Shown here in pieces: positions 9,199-16,572 of a stretch of 45,720 nt of DNA. Every line of letters starts with the position of its first letter. Position 1 is the first letter of the stretch. The notes under the pieces were generated by a model. It saw only the letters and a program-made list of their open reading frames with translations. It was not told the origin of the DNA and did not search any database. Source of the stretch: an uncultured Clostridia bacterium (GTDB lineage Bacteria > Bacillota > Clostridia > TANB77 > CAG-508); NCBI GenBank assembly GCA_947589015.1, contig CANPZF010000014.1:1-45720 (forward strand), read 5' to 3'. The position numbers and the translations under genes were made by a program.

Positions 9199-10113
9199 TT
9201 ACAGTTTGTCCAAAAATTTTTTCTTTATACTATAAGACGAATGTACATATCTATTTAAAGTAATATTTACATCAGAATGTCCTAATAATTCACTTAAAGA
9301 TTTTGCATCCATACCAATTTTTATACAATTACTTGCAAAAGTGTGCCTAAGTACATGAAAATTATAATTCTGAATATTACATAAATTAAGAATTTTTTTA
9401 TAAAAAGCATAATAATTACGAGGTTCAAAAATCTTTGTAGTTCCTGTTAAAAAATACATCTCATCACTTATATTATTTATTTGTTTTAGCTTTTTTAAAA
9501 TATGCATTAATTTATTTGATATTGGAATTTTTCTAGTAGAACTGTCTGTTTTAGGTTCTCCTATTTGCATTTCAGTTTTATTCTTACCTTTATAAATACG
9601 CTGAACTGTCTTATTAACTACAATTATTTTTTCTTTTAAATTTATATCTTTCCATTTTAAACAACAGATTTCTCCTATTCTTAATCCTGTATTTAAACAA
9701 ATTACTATACCTATATATCTTGCATTATGTGTATTTACGCAAAATTTTTCAAGCTTTTCTATCTCTCGCTCATTTAATATTTTTGTTTCTTTTTTTTTCT
9801 GTTTAGGAATAGCTATTAAATTTAAATTATAATTCGTATTATAATTTGTATTTATATATTTTAATATAGATTTAAATACTATCACTATATCAGAAACTGT
9901 TTTGGATGATAAATTTTTTGATAAATATTCAACATATTTATTGAAATCATAATTTTCAAAAAAAGAAACTTTTTTTCCTTTAAAATATGAATTTATATAT
10001 TTATTAACAATATAATTATATCTATAATAAGTAGATTGCTTTATAGAAAATTTTTTATATAAAAGCCATTTTTCTGTTACATTGCTAAATAATGTTTTTC
10101 TTAAAAAAAACAT
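9199..10113 (-). CDS. Tyrosine recombinase (phage integrase family)
   Basis: Site-specific DNA recombinase. An N-terminal SAM-like DNA-binding domain (about 10-90) precedes the catalytic domain with the expected residues: Arg145 in NTGLRIGEI, the KT..STRKIPI beta hairpin, His253 and Arg256 in HVLRHTFASN, His279 in LLGHSDVNITLN and the nucleophile Tyr289 in RYVHSS (numbering from the ATG at 10113). The frame is open from a GTG at 10122, but GAGGTG six bases before the ATG at 10113 fits better, giving 304 residues. No excisionase, phage or conjugation gene is adjacent, and terminators isolate it, so it is an orphan integrase or a chromosomal recombinase. It looks intact. Confidence 0.9.
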   Translation of the reverse strand: MFFLRKTLFSNVTEKWLLYKKFSIKQSTYYRYNYIVNKYINSYFKGKKVSFFENYDFNKYVEYLSKNLSSKTVSDIVIVFKSILKYINTNYNTNYNLNLIAIPKQKKKETKILNEREIEKLEKFCVNTHNARYIGIVICLNTGLRIGEICCLKWKDINLKEKIIVVNKTVQRIYKGKNKTEMQIGEPKTDSSTRKIPISNKLMHILKKLKQINNISDEMYFLTGTTKIFEPRNYYAFYKKILNLCNIQNYNFHVLRHTFASNCIKIGMDAKSLSELLGHSDVNITLNRYVHSSYSIKKKFLDKL

Positions 10114-10164
10114 TCTAATCACCTCATTTTATTAATATTTAATATTTTTTAGGTATAAAAAAAA

Positions 10165-10184
10165 CCTATCATTTTACTGATAGG
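10165..10184 (-). terminator. Terminator of the sortase operon
   Basis: Seven-base perfect stem (10165-10171 with 10178-10184) followed on the minus strand by eight T residues. It lies 15 bases after the stop of the membrane protein at 10199. Confidence 0.85.
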
Positions 10185-10198
10185 CTCCTAAATAATAT

Positions 10199-11041
10199 TT
10201 ATTTTTCTCTTCTTGCTTTTTTAGTCTGTGTTTTAATATTTCCAATTAAAATTGCTACTATTCCAATAGCTAATAAAATACTTCCATATGTCAACATATT
10301 ATCTAACATATAATTTAAAATACTTTTTATAGAATTTGATATTGAATTATTTAAAACAAGTAAATTAGAAACTTTAATATTAGAAGTTAGATATATTTTT
10401 ACAATAATATAAAATACACCAGTTGTTACAAGTGAAATTCCAATATTAGCTATTGCTTCTAATAATGTCTTACAATTATATATAAATATTAATATAACAC
10501 ATACAATTACAGCTATAATTAATATTCCTTTAACTTTTTCAATAATATTTTCTACTTTAGTAATAACATTATGTATAGTTTCTTCATAATTTGTGTGTGA
10601 CAAAGTTTCTTTATATTGTTCTACTATTTTTTCAACAAATTGATTTATTGCATTTTGCTGGGTTACATTTAATTTTTGATTATTTAATGATGTATTTATG
10701 TTATTTTTTAAGCTTGTTTCTATTGTTTCTGTATTAATAGTAATATTCTCACCATCATAAATATTATCTATAATAATATTTGTATCTTGTTTTATCTGCT
10801 CAACTGAAATAATGTTTTTAATAACATTTTCATCCAATCCTGATTGACCAATATAATTTTCAAAATTCGATTCAATTTCTTTTTTTATTTCTTCATAATA
10901 ATTTGTATCCTCTAATTTTCCTAAAACAAATTGTTTTTTTAAGATTGTAGTAGAAATTATATTTATAGCTACTAATCCTATTATACAACATGCTAATAAC
11001 ATAACTGTAATATATTTAATTATATTTAATAAAACTTTCAT
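10199..11041 (-). CDS. Multi-span membrane protein of the sortase operon, unknown function
   Basis: A 280-residue protein of unrecognised family. It has an N-terminal membrane helix (about 7-32), a long hydrophilic helical region (about 38-165, rich in Glu, Asn and Ile, probably outside the cell), and three further membrane helices (about 170-190, 193-217, 248-268) ending in a basic tail. GGGAG precedes the ATG. It starts 13 bases after the sortase stop, and the operon terminator follows, so it is the third gene of the LAYTG protein-sortase unit. A role in presenting the substrate or in the sortase complex is possible but inferred. Confidence 0.6.
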   Translation of the reverse strand: MKVLLNIIKYITVMLLACCIIGLVAINIISTTILKKQFVLGKLEDTNYYEEIKKEIESNFENYIGQSGLDENVIKNIISVEQIKQDTNIIIDNIYDGENITINTETIETSLKNNINTSLNNQKLNVTQQNAINQFVEKIVEQYKETLSHTNYEETIHNVITKVENIIEKVKGILIIAVIVCVILIFIYNCKTLLEAIANIGISLVTTGVFYIIVKIYLTSNIKVSNLLVLNNSISNSIKSILNYMLDNMLTYGSILLAIGIVAILIGNIKTQTKKARREK

Positions 11042-11054
11042 AACTGCTCCCTTC

Positions 11055-11666
11055 TTATTCTTCTAATTCGGCATATACAACATATCTTTGTGTTGCATAT
11101 CCAATGTTATTAAATGGATAACATGTATATACCATTAATATTTCTTTTTCTTGTTGAATTGGAAGCTTTTCTGTCTCAGTTTCTTTTACTAATTGCATGT
11201 CATAAATTTTGTAATTATATTCTCCATATGTTGTTGTTACTTTTATTTCATTACCTTTTTGAAGTTCAGAAAACCTACGAAATACATTTTGAGAATTGTG
11301 TCCCATATAAATAATAGATCCACCCTCTCCTGGAAAATAACTACCACTTGAATGTCCTACTCCTTTTTTTAATATTTCAAGCGTATCCCCAAAATATACT
11401 GGTAAATTTACATTGATTTTAGGAATTTGTATTGTAGCATATTGAGTTCCATATTCAGGATAAGTTTGTAATTTTTTACTTGAAGTATCAATCTCTATTG
11501 GTTCTTGTTTAAATACTGAATCTTTTTTAATTGCTACTTGATTTATTAACAGTACAGTTTCTTCTATCTTCTGCCCTAAAGATAAATAGATTCCTCCTAT
11601 TATAATTATAACCATTAATAAAGCAACTATTATATCTATAATAGTTGCTCTCATCATTTTTAACAT
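11055..11666 (-). CDS. Sortase, class D-like
   Basis: Membrane-anchored transpeptidase that cuts an LPXTG-like signal and links the protein to the wall or to another subunit. One N-terminal membrane helix (7-29), then the sortase beta barrel with His123 (IIYMGHNSQ), Cys182 (MVYTCYPF) and Arg194 (ATQRYVVYAE), the full catalytic triad. The 203-residue length and the TCYPFN.IG..TQRYVV end resemble class D enzymes. GGAG precedes the ATG. The gene directly upstream encodes a protein with a LAYTG sorting signal, its likely dedicated substrate. Confidence 0.92.
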   Translation of the reverse strand: MLKMMRATIIDIIVALLMVIIIIGGIYLSLGQKIEETVLLINQVAIKKDSVFKQEPIEIDTSSKKLQTYPEYGTQYATIQIPKINVNLPVYFGDTLEILKKGVGHSSGSYFPGEGGSIIYMGHNSQNVFRRFSELQKGNEIKVTTTYGEYNYKIYDMQLVKETETEKLPIQQEKEILMVYTCYPFNNIGYATQRYVVYAELEE

Positions 11667-11670
11667 TTAA

Positions 11671-12195
11671 TTATGCTCCAACTTTAGCAAATTTTGTTTT
11701 AGCAACAACTATTGTAGCTAGGGCAATTACTGCTATTGAAGAAGCAACTAAAATTACACTGCTGTTTCCAGTATAAGCTAAACTTCCATTATTTGCCATT
11801 GAAACAGTTTCTACTAATTTACCTTCATTATCGTAAACTTTAACTGATCCATTTTCAAATGTTAATGAATAACCTATTGTATTTGCAGCTTCTTGTGCTA
11901 ATGTTTGAATTTCACTTTTTGATTCAGATGATAATTTTCTAAAATCAGTAACGTTGTCTCTTTCCATAACTTGTACGGCTTCATCAACTTTGCTTAGTAT
12001 TACATTAGCTTTTTCTTCTGTTATATCTTTTACATGTCTTTCTATTCTTACTTTGTCTGAGCTTGACATTCCATATGATGATAATTTTTTATAAATTTCA
12101 TCAGCTAATGTTGCTCCTGTTACTGCTTTTACTCCTGTCAATACTAATGTTACTAATATTACAAATAATACTGCAATTGTTAATGTTTTCTTCAT
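11671..12195 (-). CDS. Surface protein with LAYTG sorting signal (probable sortase substrate)
   Basis: Predicted exported protein of 174 residues. It has an N-terminal signal segment (MKKTLTIAVLFVILVTLVLT), a helical charged middle with repeated Glu/Ser, and a C-terminal sorting signal: LAYTG at residues 139-143, a hydrophobic stretch and a basic end (KTKFAKVGA). Ala in place of Pro is unusual for an LPXTG signal. The frame extends upstream to 12261, but AAAGGAAG six bases before the ATG at 12195 and the signal peptide fix the start. Four bases separate it from the sortase. The fold of the middle part is not recognised. Confidence 0.75.
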   Translation of the reverse strand: MKKTLTIAVLFVILVTLVLTGVKAVTGATLADEIYKKLSSYGMSSSDKVRIERHVKDITEEKANVILSKVDEAVQVMERDNVTDFRKLSSESKSEIQTLAQEAANTIGYSLTFENGSVKVYDNEGKLVETVSMANNGSLAYTGNSSVILVASSIAVIALATIVVAKTKFAKVGA

Positions 12196-12229
12196 CTCAC
12201 ATCTTCCTTTCTTTAATTTTATATTACAT

Positions 12230-12258
12230 ATTATAACCTTAATAAAAAATTTTTTCAA
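12230..12258 (-). promoter_or_regulatory. Promoter of the LAYTG-sortase operon
   Basis: TTGAAA (12258-12253), 17-base spacer, TATAAT (12235-12230) on the minus strand, 35 bases before the start codon at 12195. Confidence 0.72.
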
Positions 12259-12321
12259 CAATTTTACAAATTTTTTTTATTTTTTGTGTATTTTTTTAAT
12301 ATGTGATTTTATTCTGTATTT

Positions 12322-12582
12322 TCATTGTTTTATAGCTACATAAAAAATATTATTTTCTATCAAAGTATCCTTTCCATTAAAATTATAATATTCTCCTTGC
12401 GTATATATCTTATATCCCATATTTTCTAACCTTTGTATACTTAGGTTTAAAAAATATTGTGTTTGTTCTTCTGTTAGTTTTTCTTTAATTCTCAATTCAT
12501 AAAATGTAATTTTTATTATTTTATCATCTTGCTCTATTTTTTGATTTATGTAATTAGTAATATATTCTAAATCCAATTTCAT
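12322..12582 (-). CDS. Hypothetical protein, 86 residues
   Basis: Small soluble protein of unknown function. It is acidic and helical at the N-terminus (LEYITNYINQKIEQ), with a central EKLTEEQTQYFLNLSIQRLE helix pair that resembles a small winged-helix-like arrangement, and a beta-rich end. AAAGGAG lies upstream of the ATG. No partner is evident: the LAYTG operon downstream has its own promoter. Codon use matches the region. Confidence 0.5.
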   Translation of the reverse strand: MKLDLEYITNYINQKIEQDDKIIKITFYELRIKEKLTEEQTQYFLNLSIQRLENMGYKIYTQGEYYNFNGKDTLIENNIFYVAIKQ

Positions 12583-12745
12583 TTTTGTCTTACTCTCCTT
12601 TATTGTCTTATTTTTTATAATATATCACAAAAAACCGTAAAATACAATAATTTCATTTAAATAATATATTTCATAGCAATAGCAACTACATCAATTATTT
12701 CTCTATTATCTATTAACAATTTTTGAAAAGTTTTATACAAATCAC

Positions 12746-12775
12746 TAGACATGCATTTATATTTTGTGATATGAT
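12746..12775 (+). promoter_or_regulatory. Possible promoter of the Ser/Thr/Asn-rich protein gene
   Basis: TAGACA (12746-12751), 18-base spacer, TATGAT (12770-12775), about 55 bases before the ATG at 12831. The match is moderate. Confidence 0.4.
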
Positions 12776-12830
12776 TATACAGTATCAAAAATTCCAAACA
12801 ATTTATATTTTATATTGGAGGTTAAAAAAA

Positions 12831-13178
12831 ATGTCAAATTTTTTTAAAATATTAGTTAACATTATTATTTCTTTTATAATATTTACATTTACTACATGTT
12901 CTTTTGCAGTAGATATGAATTTGACCGACAATAGTGCTTCTAACAATGTATCTACTAACTCATCTAGTAATTCATCTAGTAATAATGACACTACTAACAC
13001 TTATAATAGTAATTCCACATCTACAACTACATCTACCGAATCTACAACAGTAAAAAATATTGACAATACTTCTAGTTCAGATAATCAGTTAACTAATATA
13101 TTAAATATTCTTTTAATTGTAGTTGGAATACTTTTAATTTTATTAGCAATAGCTATTTTAATTCGTTTAAAAAGATAA
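12831..13178 (+). CDS. Secreted Ser/Thr/Asn-rich protein with C-terminal membrane anchor
   Basis: A 115-residue low-complexity surface protein. It has a signal peptide (about 1-27, ending CSFAVDM), a 50-residue Ser/Thr/Asn-rich stretch, and a C-terminal membrane helix with a short basic tail (AIAILIRLKR). The frame is open from 12723, but GGAGG seven bases or so before the ATG at 12831 and the signal peptide define the start. It lacks a recognisable sorting motif, so it is probably membrane-tethered. A terminator follows. No homologous family is recognised. A similar layout recurs in the next gene. Confidence 0.6.
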   Translation: MSNFFKILVNIIISFIIFTFTTCSFAVDMNLTDNSASNNVSTNSSSNSSSNNDTTNTYNSNSTSTTTSTESTTVKNIDNTSSSDNQLTNILNILLIVVGILLILLAIAILIRLKR

Positions 13179-13183
13179 TTTTT

Positions 13184-13205
13184 AAAACTCTATTTTTAGA
13201 GTTTT
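13184..13205 (+). terminator. Terminator
   Basis: Nine-base perfect stem (13184-13192 with 13197-13205), four-base loop, followed by a T tract, five bases after the preceding stop codon. Confidence 0.85.
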
Positions 13206-13336
13206 TATTTTTTTTTGCATTTTTTTGCATGTATATTTTGTCCAAATTTTTAAATACTATTAATAGAATTTTAATTTTTACATTTTTATGTGAAAACTAA
13301 TTTTTTATAATTATATTTATTATGGGAGGATTTCTT

Positions 13337-13795
13337 ATGAGCAAAAAAATATTTATTGCAATAGGTATACTTCTAGCTATTATTTTTTCTTTCAACATGA
13401 CATTTGCCAACAATGGTATGGACAATGCTGTAAATGACGTTAGAAACGTAGTTGGTGGAGCTGAAAATGCTGTAGAAGGGGCTGTAAAAGATATTTCTAA
13501 TGCTTCAAAAGACGCTACTGGAGATATGGAAAATTCTGCTAACAATACAACAACTGGTATGACTAATGACAATAGAAATGACAACAATAATGTAAATTCA
13601 GCAACTAGAACAACAAACAATAATAATGGTTCATATACAGCTACTAGAACAGCTGCTACTGATGATACTACATTTATGGGAATGGGTTCTACTGCTTGGA
13701 CATGGCTTATTTTAGGTATTGCTGCAATAGCAATCGTTGCACTTGTGTGGTATTATTCTATGCAACTAACTTCTTCTCAAGATTCTAATGATTAA
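13337..13795 (+). CDS. Secreted Asn/Thr-rich protein with C-terminal membrane helix
   Basis: A 152-residue exported protein: signal peptide (about 1-24, ending FNMTFAN), an alanine/asparagine-rich helical part with heptad-like spacing (DNAVNDVRNVVGGAENAV), an Asn/Thr low-complexity stretch, and a C-terminal membrane helix (about 117-139). GGGAGGA precedes the ATG at 13337; an upstream in-frame ATG at 13322 overlaps that site and is rejected. A TATAAT box is seen at 13306-13311. It is of unknown function and similar in layout to the gene at 12831, with its own terminator. Confidence 0.62.
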   Translation: MSKKIFIAIGILLAIIFSFNMTFANNGMDNAVNDVRNVVGGAENAVEGAVKDISNASKDATGDMENSANNTTTGMTNDNRNDNNNVNSATRTTNNNNGSYTATRTAATDDTTFMGMGSTAWTWLILGIAAIAIVALVWYYSMQLTSSQDSND

Positions 13796-13799
13796 TTAG

Positions 13800-13844
13800 A
13801 CTAAAAAAGATATATATTTTAATAAATATGTATCTTTTTTTAGT
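13800..13844 (+). terminator. Terminator
   Basis: Stem of 13 pairs with one bulge (13800-13812 with 13831-13844), T-rich right arm, directly after the stop at 13795. Confidence 0.7.
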
Positions 13845-13884
13845 TGTGTATGTTATAATTATAAAAAAATCGAGGTAATTATAA

Positions 13885-14334
13885 ATGAATACAAAATTAA
13901 TAGCTAAAAATCCTACTGCTTTTCATAATTATAACATTGAAGATAAATTAGAAGTAGGTATTGTACTTTTTGGTACTGAAATTAAATCTATTAGAAATGG
14001 AAAAGTAAATTTAAAGGATAGTTACGCTTTTATAAAAGGAAATGAAGTATATGTGTCTGGAATGCATATTAGTCCTTATGAGCAAGGAAATATTTTTAAT
14101 AAAGATCCGTTAAGAGATAAAAAACTACTTTTAAATAAACAAGAAATTAATAAATTATTCGCTTTAGTTAAGCAAAAAGGATATAGCCTCATTCCTATTA
14201 GTATATATTTTAAAAACAGTTTCGTCAAAATGGAATTAGGTATAGGTAAAGGTAAAAAGCTTTACGATAAACGAGAAGATATTGCCAAAAAAGATGCTCA
14301 AAGAAAAATAGAACAAACTTTAAAAAGATATTAA
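13885..14334 (+). CDS. smpB: SsrA-binding protein SmpB
   Basis: RNA-binding protein that delivers tmRNA to stalled ribosomes for trans-translation. The 149-residue length is normal. Diagnostic stretches are the N-terminal [19 protein letters not shown], the [20 protein letters not shown] core, the [16 protein letters not shown] strand and the basic C-terminal tail ([20 protein letters not shown]) that enters the ribosomal A site. GAGGT precedes the ATG, and TATAAT lies at 13854-13859. The ssrA gene is not in this window. Confidence 0.96.
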   Translation: MNTKLIAKNPTAFHNYNIEDKLEVGIVLFGTEIKSIRNGKVNLKDSYAFIKGNEVYVSGMHISPYEQGNIFNKDPLRDKKLLLNKQEINKLFALVKQKGYSLIPISIYFKNSFVKMELGIGKGKKLYDKREDIAKKDAQRKIEQTLKRY

Positions 14335-14335
14335 T

Positions 14336-14361
14336 AAAAAGAAGGAATTAACTTTCTTTTT
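14336..14361. terminator. Possible terminator between smpB and fba
   Basis: Imperfect ten-base stem (14336-14345 with 14352-14361, one mismatch) with T-rich right flank, between two convergent genes. Confidence 0.45.
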
Positions 14362-14382
14362 TTATTCCCTCTTTTTTATTTC

Positions 14383-15312
14383 TTATATTTTATTACTTGA
14401 GCCAAATACATCAATCATTTTATGTTTTACTGTTTCTTTTATTAATTCTCTTGCTGGAGTCAAATATTTTCTAGGATCAAAAGCACTTGGATCTTCCACA
14501 AAAACTTTTCTAATTCCTGCTGTCATAGCTAATCTTAAATCTGTATCTACATTTATTTTTGAAACTCCAGAAATACTAGCTTCATGTAATATTTCATCTG
14601 GAACTCCCTTTGCTCCTGGTATATTTGCTCCGTACTTATTACACATATCTACTAATTCAGGAATAACTGTAGAAGCGCCGTGTAATACTATAGGTGTGTT
14701 AGGAATTTTATTTTTTATTTCTTTTAATATATCAAATCTTAATTTTGCCTCTCCTTTAAATTTATAAGCTCCATGACTTGTACCTATTGCAATAGCTAGA
14801 GAATCACATCCTGTTTTTCTTACAAACTCTTCTGCTTGTGCTGGATTAGTATACATACTATCTTCTTCTGAAACATTTACATCATCTTCAATTCCTGCTA
14901 ATTTTCCTAGTTCTGCTTCTACTACTACTCCTTTACTATGTGCATAATCTACAACTTTCTTAGTTAATGCTACATTTTCTTCAAAATCATATTTAGACCC
15001 ATCTATCATAACAGATGTAAAGCCATTATCTATACACATTTTTGCCGTTTCAAAATCTGGTCCATGATCTAAATGAATAGCTACTGGAACTTCTGGATGT
15101 TCCTCTACTGCCGCTTCCACCATTTTCATTAAATAATTTATTCTAGCATATTTGATTGCACTTGAAGAAGCTTGTAATATAACTGGTGATTTACTTTCTG
15201 CTGCTGCATCCATAATAGCTTGTATAATCTCCATATTGTTTACATTAAATGCTCCTATTGCAAATCCCTCTTGCATTGATTTTTTAAACATTTCATTAGT
15301 TGTTACTAACAT
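14383..15312 (-). CDS. fba: Fructose-bisphosphate aldolase, class II
   Basis: Zinc-dependent aldolase that interconverts fructose-1,6-bisphosphate with glyceraldehyde-3-phosphate and dihydroxyacetone phosphate in glycolysis and gluconeogenesis. The 309-residue protein shows the class II signatures: PVAIHLDHGPDFETAKMCID (zinc His and catalytic Asp), GVVVEAELGKLAGIEDDV, TSHGAYKF and VLHGAST (zinc-binding His). The end IDVFGSSNKI is typical of the FbaA type. AGAGG precedes the ATG, and the gene has its own promoter. A ketose-bisphosphate aldolase of another sugar pathway is a less likely alternative. Confidence 0.93.
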   Translation of the reverse strand: MLVTTNEMFKKSMQEGFAIGAFNVNNMEIIQAIMDAAAESKSPVILQASSSAIKYARINYLMKMVEAAVEEHPEVPVAIHLDHGPDFETAKMCIDNGFTSVMIDGSKYDFEENVALTKKVVDYAHSKGVVVEAELGKLAGIEDDVNVSEEDSMYTNPAQAEEFVRKTGCDSLAIAIGTSHGAYKFKGEAKLRFDILKEIKNKIPNTPIVLHGASTVIPELVDMCNKYGANIPGAKGVPDEILHEASISGVSKINVDTDLRLAMTAGIRKVFVEDPSAFDPRKYLTPARELIKETVKHKMIDVFGSSNKI

Positions 15313-15362
15313 ATAAACCTCTCTTTCTGGCTATGTACCTTTACATATTTTTTACAATTTTT

Positions 15363-15391
15363 ATTTTATTTCTAAAAATCGAATATGTCAA
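15363..15391 (-). promoter_or_regulatory. Promoter of fba
   Basis: TTGACA (15391-15386), 17-base spacer, TAAAAT (15368-15363) on the minus strand, about 50 bases before the fba start codon. Confidence 0.75.
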
Positions 15392-15409
15392 GTTAAATCA
15401 CTAATATTT

Positions 15410-15555
15410 ACACATATTAGGTTACTGAATAGTAGTCAAATCCTTAATGTAGTTGCTAGTGCTATAATAATATATTATTTATGCAGTAACAACTACATTA
15501 AGGATTTGACTACTATCCAATAACAATATTAGGCATTTAAATACCCAATATGTGT
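15410..15555. repeat. Long inverted repeat / hairpin element
   Basis: Perfect 27-base arms (15429-15455 and 15490-15516) around a 34-base AT-rich centre. Outer arms continue imperfectly: 15410-15421 pairs with 15544-15555 at 11 of 12 positions, and the right side carries an extra segment with a small GGCATTTAAATACC palindrome. It lies between the DUF1540 gene and the fba promoter. No T tract follows on either strand, so it is not a standard terminator. Confidence 0.85.
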
Positions 15556-15565
15556 TAAACTAGTC

Positions 15566-15733
15566 TTACTGTTTTTCATATTGATAGCTTGCGCACATTG
15601 ACTCATCTGGCTTTTTTGTTTTAGTATCTATAGTTGGTTCTACTTGTATTGCCTTTAATATACAAACATTATTTTCTTCATTATTGTATTTACAGCTACC
15701 TACTGTACAGTGAATTTTTTGATTTCCTTCCAT
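15566..15733 (-). CDS. DUF1540 domain protein, 55 residues
   Basis: Tiny cysteine-rich protein of the DUF1540 type, whose function is not established. The sequence starts MEGNQKIHCTVGSCKYNNEE and ends SMCASYQYEKQ. Its four cysteines (9, 14, 24, 47), in the pattern C-x4-C-x9-C-x22-C, fit the DUF1540 layout and suggest metal binding. TAGGAGG stands six bases before the ATG. It is a real gene by ribosome site, family pattern and position, between fba and the peroxiredoxin gene. Confidence 0.82.
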   Translation of the reverse strand: MEGNQKIHCTVGSCKYNNEENNVCILKAIQVEPTIDTKTKKPDESMCASYQYEKQ

Positions 15734-15806
15734 TTTTTACCTCCTAAATAAGAATATACGAATTACTTTCGTAATATCACTATTATTATGGCAAATAAAA
15801 AAAATA

Positions 15807-16490
15807 CTATTCAATTTCTCCAATACATTTTTCCGGTGGTTCTTTAAAGCTTAAATACCAAGTAATTCCATTACGATTTTTCTCAATTTCTGCATTTCTA
15901 GCCTGTAAAGTTTCAAATGTCTGTGGTGCTGGTACAATAACTGGTTGATTTGGCATCCAATTTGCCGCAGTTGAACCATTGCTACAATCTGCCATTTGTA
16001 AAGCTTGAACAATTCTAATTATTTCGGGAATGAATCGTCCAATATTTAATGGATAAATTAAAATTGTTCTTATTGTTCCTTTATCATCAATTACAAATAC
16101 ATTTCTTACTGTTTCCGTATTACTTATGTCACTTGAAATCATCCCATATTTTCTTGCAATTTCTCCATTTCTATCAGCTATAATTGGAAAAGATACTTTT
16201 ATTCCTGTTTTACAATAAATATCATACACCCACGCAAGATGAGATGAATTACTATCTATGCTTAGTCCTAATAGTTCTGTATTTAACTCTTTAAAATATG
16301 TATTAGCTCTTGTAAAAGCTATCATTTCAGTTGTACAGACGGGGGTAAAATCTCCTGGATGTGAAAATAGTATTAACCATTTTCCTTTATAATCATTTAA
16401 ACTAACTTTTCCCATTGTTGTTATAGCTTCAAAGTCTGGTGCTTTTTGTCCTATTTTAACATTTCCATTCATCATTAATTCATAATCCAT
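15807..16490 (-). CDS. Peroxiredoxin, Prx6-like
   Basis: Thiol peroxidase that reduces hydrogen peroxide and organic peroxides in the cytoplasm. The thioredoxin-fold AhpC/TSA domain carries the peroxidatic Cys52 in SHPGDFTPVCTTEM. The long C-terminal part (about residues 140-227) with NIGRFIPEIIRIVQALQ and further cysteines (PEKCIGEIE) fits the 1-Cys/Prx6-like subgroup. The frame opens at 16511, but AGAGGAG ten bases before the ATG at 16490 marks the true start, giving 227 residues. No reductase partner is next to it. Confidence 0.9.
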   Translation of the reverse strand: MDYELMMNGNVKIGQKAPDFEAITTMGKVSLNDYKGKWLILFSHPGDFTPVCTTEMIAFTRANTYFKELNTELLGLSIDSNSSHLAWVYDIYCKTGIKVSFPIIADRNGEIARKYGMISSDISNTETVRNVFVIDDKGTIRTILIYPLNIGRFIPEIIRIVQALQMADCSNGSTAANWMPNQPVIVPAPQTFETLQARNAEIEKNRNGITWYLSFKEPPEKCIGEIE

Positions 16491-16572
16491 AAAAAAACAA
16501 ACTCCTCTCATTTTTTATATATGTTATGACATTGAACTTGTTTTCGTTACAGACTTCTTTCAAATGTATTAT

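Noticed and set aside
9199..10113. Prophage or integrative element
   Set aside because: Only the recombinase is present. Surrounding genes are cellular, and no direct repeat flanking a block with a tRNA was found.
14335..14382. tmRNA gene next to smpB
   Set aside because: No tRNA-like ends or tag frame are seen downstream of smpB, and the space is only 48 bases.
15410..15555. Intrinsic terminator of the DUF1540 gene
   Set aside because: The hairpin is not followed by a T tract on the minus strand, and the arms are far longer than usual.
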